A DNA stretch of 6,870 nucleotides from an uncultured Lachnospiraceae bacterium (GTDB lineage Bacteria; Bacillota; Clostridia; Lachnospirales; Lachnospiraceae): NCBI GenBank assembly GCA_947631755.1, contig CANRMO010000132.1, positions 1 to 6,870 on the forward strand, read 5' to 3'. The position numbers were made by a program, and so were the translations under genes. The notes beneath the pieces were generated by a model. It worked only from the letters and a program-made list of their open reading frames with translations. It ran no database searches and was not told the DNA's origin. Position 1 is the stretch's first letter; each line of letters begins with the position of its first letter. Below, one piece after another: positions 1 to 4,125 of this stretch.

Positions 1-477
1 CACCTTATTGGCTACATTTCTTGCCAGATTTTCAATCGTCTCTTTTCTTCTCTGACGATAATTTTCTGTATCAATTTTAATTTTCACATATGAGCCTGCC
101 CTCTTATTTGCAACAAGAGAGGTGAGATACTGGAGAGAATCCAATGTCTGTCCCCTTTTGCCGATCAACAGGCCCATCTCGTCCCCCTTTAATTCTACGC
201 TGACAAAATTTTCGATTTCATCATAAACCATTTCAATTTCCACAGTAATCCCCATTGCGTCAAAAACTTCATTCAGAAAGTTCCGCACAATATCGGTCAA
301 ATTTTCTTTTTTTCTGACGCGTATCCTGGCCGGTTTATTGAACAGCCCAAGAATCGTGCTCTTTTCTCTCTCGATCACTTCATACTCTATCTGATCGCTC
401 GTCGTCTCCAACTGGATCAGTGCATTTGTCAAAGCCTCATCCGCTGTCTTAGCAGTAAATTCTTTCCATTCTTCCAT
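1..477 (-). CDS. jag: Jag/KhpB RNA-binding protein, C-terminus cut by window edge
   Basis: The reading frame starts at ATG 475-477 and runs without a stop to the window edge, giving 159 residues; family members are usually a little over 200 residues, so only the end of the R3H domain is missing. Three parts are visible in order: a Jag_N domain (about residues 1-52, with an ILGLFNKPARIRVRKK segment at its end), a type II KH domain whose GxxG loop is G106-K107-R108-G109 in the context LLIGKRGQTLDSLQYL, and the beginning of an R3H domain (ENYRQRR onward, from about residue 137). KhpB/Jag proteins bind RNA, typically with KhpA, and in Firmicutes affect cell elongation and sporulation; the gene is nearly always next to yidC, as here. 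The AGGAGG ribosome-binding site (489-494) overlaps the yidC stop codon and lies 11 nt before the start, which suggests translational coupling. Confidence 0.95.
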   Translation of the reverse strand, partial: MEEWKEFTAKTADEALTNALIQLETTSDQIEYEVIEREKSTILGLFNKPARIRVRKKENLTDIVRNFLNEVFDAMGITVEIEMVYDEIENFVSVELKGDEMGLLIGKRGQTLDSLQYLTSLVANKRAGSYVKIKIDTENYRQRRKETIENLARNVANKV

Positions 478-492
478 TTTCTCTCAATCCTC

Positions 493-1485
493 CTATTTAT
501 CCTTATCCCTCTTGCCGGACAACATATGAGCATATCCTGAAATACTTCCGGATTCAATATTTTTATTGATCCTTACGTTACTCTTTGTCTCGTTTTCATC
601 CGTTGTCTGTTTATTCTGATAAGAAGAAGCAGTTTTTATAGACGATGTTCTCGCTTTCGCGTACTCCTGCATCTGGCGGTTTCTCTCTTCCAGCTTTGCA
701 TTTTTCTTAGCAGCTTTTTCTTTGTTTTTCTCAATCAGTTCATCCATGGACACTTTGTCCACCGAACGATTTACGAGAATACACTGGACGATCCGAAACA
801 AACTGCCAGTCACCCAGTACAGGCCAATACCCATGTTCAGGCTCAGACAAAAAAATCCAGACATGACAGGCATAAAATAATTCATCGTCTTCATAGACTG
901 TGCCATACTGTTTTCTTCTGCAGCCGTGTTATCCGCAGGGGGCTGGATCATCTTTGTATTGATAAACTGCAGGGCCATGGCCAGTATGGGAATGATAAAA
1001 GCGATCCAGCCATAGGGATGGTTTGCCTTATCCTTAAAAAACTGCATGGGACTCATATTCACATCCAGGCCAAGAAAATATCCAGCACTCGGATCTTTCA
1101 GAGCCGGGATATATTCCCCTATATTATACATGACACGGTACAGACACCACATGATAGGGAAAGTGATCAAAAGAGGAAGACATCCCCCAAAAGGGCTGAT
1201 CCCATATTTTGCATAAAGAGCCTGCGTCTCCTCATTCATCTTCATCTGGGACGCCTGATCTTTTTTCCCTTTATACTTATTCTGTATCGCTTTCATCTCA
1301 GGGCTGATCTTATTCATCAGCCGTGAAGATTTCTGCTGCTTAGCATTCAAAGGATACATAAGTGTGTAGATCACAATTGTCAGTAAAATAATACAGAGAC
1401 CTGTATTGTGTATCGATAAAACATGATACACTGCCCAGTCAATACCAAATAGGATTTTACCAAAAATCCAATATAACCAACTCAA
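493..1485 (-). CDS. yidC: YidC/Oxa1/SpoIIIJ family membrane protein insertase
   Basis: This 330-residue protein inserts and folds proteins in the cytoplasmic membrane, alone or with SecYEG. Likely membrane segments are at about residues 28-46, 99-119, 159-177 and 201-238 (the last probably two helices), plus a hydrophobic N-terminus. A charged cytoplasmic hairpin (about 47-98, SPEMKAIQNKYKGKK) leads into the family motif YGISPFGGCLPLL. The lysine-rich tail (about 240-330) is of the kind that contacts ribosomes. The start is TTG (1483-1485): AGGAGG at 1494-1499 is 8 nt upstream, and no ATG lies between it and the in-frame stop at 1504-1506, which is also the yidD stop. No lipobox is visible, unlike Bacillus SpoIIIJ. 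The first membrane helix has Y40 where E. coli R366 and B. subtilis R73 lie. The gap to jag is 15 bp. Confidence 0.96.
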   Translation of the reverse strand: MSWLYWIFGKILFGIDWAVYHVLSIHNTGLCIILLTIVIYTLMYPLNAKQQKSSRLMNKISPEMKAIQNKYKGKKDQASQMKMNEETQALYAKYGISPFGGCLPLLITFPIMWCLYRVMYNIGEYIPALKDPSAGYFLGLDVNMSPMQFFKDKANHPYGWIAFIIPILAMALQFINTKMIQPPADNTAAEENSMAQSMKTMNYFMPVMSGFFCLSLNMGIGLYWVTGSLFRIVQCILVNRSVDKVSMDELIEKNKEKAAKKNAKLEERNRQMQEYAKARTSSIKTASSYQNKQTTDENETKSNVRINKNIESGSISGYAHMLSGKRDKDK

Positions 1486-1503
1486 AATAATTTCCTCCTG
1501 TTT

Positions 1504-1716
1504 TTACGGTACAGGATCATAACCTCCCTTGTGAAACGGGTGGCATCTCAAAATTCTCTTCACAGCTAAAAAACCACCTTTGCAGACCCCGTATTTACTG
1601 ATCGCCTGGACGGCGTACTCAGAACAACATGGTGTATAAATACAGGTAGGTGTTCTTTTCAGTGGTGATATATATCTCTGATATATGTGCAATACTGTCA
1701 AAAAAATTTTTTTCAA
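1504..1716 (-). CDS. yidD: YidD, membrane protein insertion efficiency factor
   Basis: This 70-residue protein belongs to the YidD family (UPF0161), which assists YidC-dependent insertion at the inner face of the membrane. The family pattern is clear: an amphipathic basic N-terminus (KKIFLTVLHIYQRYISPL), the cysteine motif CIYTPCCSEYA (usually P-T/S-C-S, here P-C-C-S), then KGGFLAVKRILRCHPFHKGGYDPVP to the end. Length is normal. The start is TTG at 1714-1716; the upstream in-frame stop is the rnpA TGA (1726-1728), so no ATG start is possible without truncating the motif region. The ribosome-binding site is mediocre (GAAGGGA, 1721-1727, 4 nt from the start) and overlaps the rnpA stop, suggesting translation is coupled to rnpA. 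Codons 2-6 form an A7T7 run. Confidence 0.95.
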   Translation of the reverse strand: MKKIFLTVLHIYQRYISPLKRTPTCIYTPCCSEYAVQAISKYGVCKGGFLAVKRILRCHPFHKGGYDPVP

Positions 1717-1725
1717 ACAATCCCT

Positions 1726-2067
1726 TCATTTCAATAAACCATGCAATTTCAGCAAATGAAGAACTGCACCGTCAACATCAACAAAACTTCTGTCTTTCAC
1801 ATTTACTCTGGCAACGATCACAATGCGGTTGCCTTCTGTCACAAGTGCGTCATTCTTTCGAACGGATTCTCTCAACAATCTGGTAATGCGATGACGCACT
1901 ACACTGTTACCGACTTTCTTACTGACCGAAAATCCGTAACGATTGGGACCACTCTCCCCTTTTACTGCATACATCACCAGATACTTATTCGCTTTTGACC
2001 TGCCTTGTCTGTATACTTTCTGAAATTCAGAATTTTTTCCTAACTTTTCAAATACACGTCTTTCCAT
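1726..2067 (-). CDS. rnpA: Ribonuclease P protein component
   Basis: This 113-residue basic protein binds the RNase P RNA and helps recognise the 5' leader of precursor tRNAs. The N-terminal FEKLGKNSEFQKVYRQGR segment and the central SVSKKVGNSVVRHRITRLLRE segment (about residues 47-67) are the family signature. In the RNR motif the usual RNRxKR is RHRITR (R58-H59-R60, T62-R63). Length is normal for Firmicutes. It starts at ATG 2065-2067 with an AGGA-type ribosome-binding site about 7 nt upstream. It lies 62 bp after rpmH, separated by a terminator-like hairpin, and 9 bp before yidD. The order rpmH-rnpA-yidD-yidC-jag is strongly conserved in bacteria and confirms the call. Confidence 0.97.
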   Translation of the reverse strand: MERRVFEKLGKNSEFQKVYRQGRSKANKYLVMYAVKGESGPNRYGFSVSKKVGNSVVRHRITRLLRESVRKNDALVTEGNRIVIVARVNVKDRSFVDVDGAVLHLLKLHGLLK

Positions 2068-2097
2068 AAACTTTTCCTGTCAGAAATCTCTCTGCCG

Positions 2098-2131
2098 AAA
2101 AAAGGAAGAAAAGGCCACAAACTGCGACCTT
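2098..2131 (-). terminator. Hairpin plus U-rich tract after rpmH; probable partial terminator
   Basis: Read on the minus strand, arms AAGGTCGC (2124-2131) and GTGGCCTT (2111-2118) pair over 8 bp, including two G-U pairs, around a 5-nt loop, and are followed by TTCTTCCTTTTTT (2098-2110). The stem begins inside the rpmH stop codon. There is no obvious second promoter before rnpA, so this is more likely an attenuator that lets some transcripts through than a complete stop. Visible sequence supports the hairpin; its efficiency is inference. Confidence 0.7.
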
Positions 2132-2264
2132 AAGCAGATAACTTCTTTCTTCCCTTTGCCCTTCTTCTGGCAAGTACCTTTCTTCCGTTCGAAGTGCTCA
2201 TTCTCTTGCGGAATCCGTGCACTTTGGATCTGTGCCTCTTCTTCGGCTGATATGTCATTTTCAT
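2130..2264 (-). CDS. rpmH: 50S ribosomal protein L34
   Basis: A 44-codon frame starting at ATG 2262-2264 and ending at TAA 2130-2132 encodes L34. It reads MKMTYQPKKRHRSKVHGF, then RKRMSTSNGRKVLARR, then RAKGRKKLSA. This matches the whole length of the family (44-46 residues, extremely Arg/Lys-rich), which binds 23S rRNA in the large subunit. The ribosome-binding site AAGGAGGTG (2273-2281) is a full complement of the 16S rRNA 3' end, fitting very high expression. It is the first gene after the promoter at 2317-2345. A second ATG at codon 3 is possible, but the first has the standard family N-terminus. Confidence 0.97.
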   Translation of the reverse strand: MKMTYQPKKRHRSKVHGFRKRMSTSNGRKVLARRRAKGRKKLSA

Positions 2265-2316
2265 ATTGTATACACCTCCTTACTCTCAATAATTGCAAAA
2301 ATCCGTATCAAGGCTA

Positions 2317-2345
2317 ATTATATTATCAAAATAGCCAATAGTCAA
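2317..2345 (-). promoter_or_regulatory. Sigma-A promoter of the rpmH operon
   Basis: On the minus strand, TTGACT (-35, 2340-2345) and TATAAT (-10, 2317-2322) are separated by exactly 17 bp. Transcription should begin near 2310, giving a leader of roughly 45 nt before rpmH. The -35 overlaps a perfect inverted repeat CAAGAA-T-TTCTTG (2343-2355), and the -10 lies between the arms GGCTA (2312-2316) and TAGCC (2332-2336). These may be operator sites, but no known regulator is recognised. Confidence 0.88.
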
Positions 2346-2355
2346 GAATTTCTTG
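2343..2355. repeat. Perfect inverted repeat over the rpmH -35 box
   Basis: CAAGAA (2343-2348), a single T, then TTCTTG (2350-2355) form a perfect 6+6 inverted repeat. Three of its bases are in the -35 hexamer of the rpmH promoter. The symmetry suits a dimeric DNA-binding protein, but chance cannot be excluded in AT-rich DNA. Confidence 0.5.
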
Positions 2356-2390
2356 CAATAGTTTGAAAATATTCCTGCAATAATTATGAT

Positions 2391-2399
2391 TTATCAACA
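2391..2399 (+). promoter_or_regulatory. Putative DnaA box TTATCAACA upstream of dnaA
   Basis: This 9-mer differs from the TTATCCACA consensus only at position 6 and lies immediately before the dnaA promoter. A DnaA box here would fit autoregulation of dnaA and the upstream part of a bipartite origin, as in Bacillus. An exact copy in reverse orientation is at 3809-3817. A weaker relative, TTATCAAAA, lies at 2323-2331 inside the rpmH promoter spacer. Confidence 0.6.
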
Positions 2400-2400
2400 T

Positions 2401-2434
2401 TTGATTTGATTTTACTCACAGTTTATAGTACAAT
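2401..2434 (+). promoter_or_regulatory. Two overlapping sigma-A-like promoters for dnaA
   Basis: TTGATT (2401-2406) and TATAGT (2424-2429) are 17 bp apart. A second pair, TTGATT (2406-2411) and TACAAT (2429-2434), is also 17 bp apart and shifted by 5 bp. The doubled -35 comes from a short tandem repeat of ATTTG. Either would give a leader of about 50 nt before the dnaA start. The putative DnaA box at 2391-2399 abuts the upstream -35 element, well placed to affect transcription. Confidence 0.65.
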
Positions 2435-2492
2435 AAATAATGAATGATTTTACCCTTATTTTAATTTTAATTAGGACAGGCAGGAATTTTGT

Positions 2493-3866
2493 ATGGAAAC
2501 TTTAGTAAAGGAAAAATGGAGCGAAATAATTGCATATCTGAGGGATGAATACTTGATCAACGGCGTATTATTCCGGACATGGATTGAACCCCTTGAAGTA
2601 GTTTCTTTTTATAACGGTATTCTCATCATTTCTATAGATGAAAAAAAACAGGGTGACATTTTAAATCTGATTGAAAAAAAATATAAGATTCCACTTCAGG
2701 TCGCAATTGAAGTGAAGACCGGAAGCCAGGTAGATATTCAGTTCCGGTATAAGAGCGAATTGCAGGCCGACAGAGTTTCTTCCTATAATAATGGAGATAA
2801 TCTGGAATATAAATATCCATTTCTCAGCAATGGCCACTCCTTTGATAATTTTGTGGTCAGCGGAAGCAACAACATCGCCTACGCAGCCTCTGTCGCCGTT
2901 GCGGAAAATCCGAACGGACAAGTTTACAACCCGCTGTTTCTCTATAGTGGGCCGGGACTCGGCAAAACTCACCTGATGCACTCCATCGCCCGCTACATTT
3001 TACAGAACAACCCGGATTACCATGTGACTTATACGACGAGCGAGGAATTTACAAATGACGTTGTCGATGCCATCCGAACGAACAAACAAAAAGGGGACAC
3101 GATAGCAACATCCAAGCTGAGAAAAAAATACCGCAACATAGACGTGTTACTGCTTGATGATATCCAGTTTATTGTCGGAAAGGACAGCACACAGATTGAG
3201 TTTTTCAATACTTTTGAATCTCTGTACCAATCCGGCAAACAGCTTGTGATCTCGAGCGACCGGCCTCCAAACCAGATGGAGGAACTGGACATGAGATACC
3301 GCTCCCGCTTTAACTCGGGAATGACCATCGATATTCAGCCGCCGGATTTTGAGACAAGTATGGCGATCCTGAAAAATAAACAGGAACTGTCAGATAAAAA
3401 ACTGGACGATAAGATTTTAGATTTTATCGCCACAAACATAAAGTCAAACATACGTGATTTAGAGGGAGCCTACAATAAGATTCTCCTCTGCTCCCGTTTC
3501 ACAAAGCCAAATGAGAAAATCACACTGGAGATGGCAGAAGAGGCGTTAAAAGATCTGATCTCACCGGACGATGAGAAGATCATTACAGCAGATTATATCA
3601 TTGACGTTGTAGCGGAACACTTTAACCTGGATAAAGATGCCCTCCTGTCACCGAAAAAGACAAAGGACATCGCTGTGCCGAGACAGATCTGTATGTATTT
3701 GTGCAATGAACTGACAAATCTTACACAGACTGAAATCGCCACAAAGCTGAAAAGAAACAATCATTCCACAGTTATACACGGTGTCAACAGAATAAAAGAG
3801 TCACTTAATGTTGATAAAGAAATTTCCAACACAATTTCTGTGTTGAGAAAAAAACTGGAGACCTGA
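2493..3866 (+). CDS. dnaA: Chromosomal replication initiator DnaA, with altered DNA-binding signature
   Basis: This 457-residue protein binds origin DnaA boxes, oligomerises with ATP and opens the duplex. Domain I (about 1-85) has the usual FRTWIEPL segment, the domain II linker is short (about 86-110), and the AAA+ domain III carries Walker A SGPGLGKT (152-159), Walker B LLLDD (219-223), sensor 1 SSDRPP (254-259), the Arg-finger region RYRSRF (268-273) and sensor 2 around R321 (RDLEGAY). Domain IV (about 350-457) contains VPRQICMYL with R397 and the helix-turn-helix. Its signature, normally GGRDHTTVxHA, reads KRNNHSTVIHG (420-430), and the preceding SLPxIG is TQTEIA (411-416). The first Walker A glycine is S152. 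The start ATG has AGGA 7 nt upstream (2482-2485). The gene is intact and in its conserved place before dnaN. Confidence 0.98.
   Translation: METLVKEKWSEIIAYLRDEYLINGVLFRTWIEPLEVVSFYNGILIISIDEKKQGDILNLIEKKYKIPLQVAIEVKTGSQVDIQFRYKSELQADRVSSYNNGDNLEYKYPFLSNGHSFDNFVVSGSNNIAYAASVAVAENPNGQVYNPLFLYSGPGLGKTHLMHSIARYILQNNPDYHVTYTTSEEFTNDVVDAIRTNKQKGDTIATSKLRKKYRNIDVLLLDDIQFIVGKDSTQIEFFNTFESLYQSGKQLVISSDRPPNQMEELDMRYRSRFNSGMTIDIQPPDFETSMAILKNKQELSDKKLDDKILDFIATNIKSNIRDLEGAYNKILLCSRFTKPNEKITLEMAEEALKDLISPDDEKIITADYIIDVVAEHFNLDKDALLSPKKTKDIAVPRQICMYLCNELTNLTQTEIATKLKRNNHSTVIHGVNRIKESLNVDKEISNTISVLRKKLET
3809..3849 (-). promoter_or_regulatory. Two putative DnaA boxes inside the dnaA 3' end
   Basis: TGTTGATAA (3809-3817) is the exact reverse complement of TTATCAACA at 2391-2399. 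TGTTGAGAA (3841-3849) is one base away from it and lies 32 bp downstream, about three helical turns. Both are in coding sequence, so codon constraint could explain them, but they lead into the intergenic series beyond 3867 in the same orientation. Confidence 0.45.
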
Positions 3867-3871
3867 CCTCT

Positions 3872-3914
3872 TGTTAATATTTTGTAGATATACAGTTGAA
3901 TTGTATGTTGATAT
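3872..3914 (-). promoter_or_regulatory. Series of divergent DnaA-box-like 9-mers
   Basis: TGTTAATAT (3872-3880), TGTAGATAT (3883-3891) and TGTTGATAT (3906-3914) all have the same orientation and resemble the reverse complement of TTATCAACA. Only the last is a one-mismatch match to it. They continue the spacing pattern from 3809 and 3841. AT-rich background makes each one individually weak. Confidence 0.4.
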
Positions 3915-3942
3915 ATTTAGATTGAACTTTTTACTGAAAAGA

Positions 3943-3951
3943 TCATCCACA
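3943..3951 (+). promoter_or_regulatory. Putative DnaA box TCATCCACA
   Basis: One mismatch (position 2) from the TTATCCACA consensus, and the closest match to the classical box in the dnaA-dnaN gap. It faces the unwinding region, opposite in orientation to the boxes at 3809-3914. Confidence 0.55.
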
Positions 3952-4017
3952 GGAATGGACAGGTTTTCCATCACGGTATTTTTAACGCTTTAAGGCGAAA
4001 CTAAAGGGCTTGCGGAC

Positions 4018-4026
4018 TTAAACACA
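4018..4026 (+). promoter_or_regulatory. Weak DnaA-box-like site next to the unwinding module
   Basis: TTAAACACA has two mismatches from the consensus. It is listed because its position, 12 bp before the triplet stretch and on the expected side, is that of the anchoring box in a DnaA-trio type origin. Confidence 0.35.
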
Positions 4027-4027
4027 T

Positions 4028-4034
4028 TTCGACA
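4028..4034 (-). promoter_or_regulatory. Exact Spo0A box (TGTCGAA) within oriC
   Basis: TTCGACA on the plus strand is the reverse complement of the 0A-box consensus TGTCGAA. It sits between a DnaA-box-like 9-mer and the DnaA-trio-like triplets. In B. subtilis, phosphorylated Spo0A binds 0A boxes at oriC and restrains initiation. A functional role here is inference and needs the host to carry Spo0A, which cannot be seen in this window. Confidence 0.5.
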
Positions 4035-4038
4035 GCCC

Positions 4039-4059
4039 CTAATACTACTGATACTAATT
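4039..4059 (-). other. DnaA-trio-like triplet stretch
   Basis: Read in threes on the plus strand, the stretch gives CTA ATA CTA CTG ATA CTA ATT. DnaA-trios on the complementary strand are 3'-[G/A]A[T/A]-5', i.e. [C/T]T[A/T] on this strand. Only the three CTA triplets match strictly, the others diverge by a base or more. Position next to a GC segment and AT-rich DNA supports the call more than the match itself. Confidence 0.4.
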
Positions 4060-4125
4060 AAACCTTATATTTTACTATATATAGAAAATCCTCAACATTT
4101 ATCTTTGAAAGGAGTTACCGACACT

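Larger units (their letters stand above)
3867..4125. other. oriC: Probable oriC unwinding region between dnaA and dnaN
   Basis: This 259-bp gap contains no gene. From left to right it has AT-rich DNA with TGTTGATAA-like 9-mers at 3872, 3883 and 3906, a GC-richer block with TCATCCACA (3943-3951), then TTAAACACA (4018-4026), TTCGACA plus CCCC (4028-4039), a CTA-rich triplet stretch (4039-4059) and an AT-only-like stretch (4063-4088) before the dnaN ribosome-binding site. This order (box, short GC segment, DnaA-trio-like triplets, AT-rich DNA) resembles the basal unwinding system of B. subtilis. No clear sigma-A promoter for dnaN was found, so dnaN may rely on read-through from dnaA or a non-standard promoter. 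Confidence 0.75.

Noticed and set aside
1018..1326. 102-residue plus-strand frame inside yidC
   Set aside because: Antisense to a well-conserved part of yidC; its composition reflects the reverse complement of membrane-protein codons.
2080..2298. 72-residue frame over rpmH on the same strand
   Set aside because: It is in a different frame from the complete L34 sequence and resembles no family; it merely covers the gene.
2480..2488. Sigma-H -35 like sequence GCAGGAATT before dnaA
   Set aside because: It overlaps the dnaA ribosome-binding site and no GAAT-type -10 follows at the required distance.
3871..3877. Rex-like half site TTGTTAA
   Set aside because: The inverted second half (TTAACAA) is absent, so it is no more than AT-rich chance.
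3955..3983. Possible dnaA terminator (ATGGA/TCCAT stem, then TATTTTT)
   Set aside because: A 5-bp AT-containing stem with a 7-base loop is too weak, and the T run starts several bases later.
4027..4055. dnaN promoter TTTCGA with GATACT at 17 bp
   Set aside because: Only three and four of six bases match; too weak to call, although it would overlap the Spo0A box.
4105..4125. Earlier in-frame TTG start for dnaN adding seven residues
   Set aside because: The AAAGGAG ribosome-binding site lies after this TTG, and the protein from ATG 4126 begins with the standard MKFT of the family.
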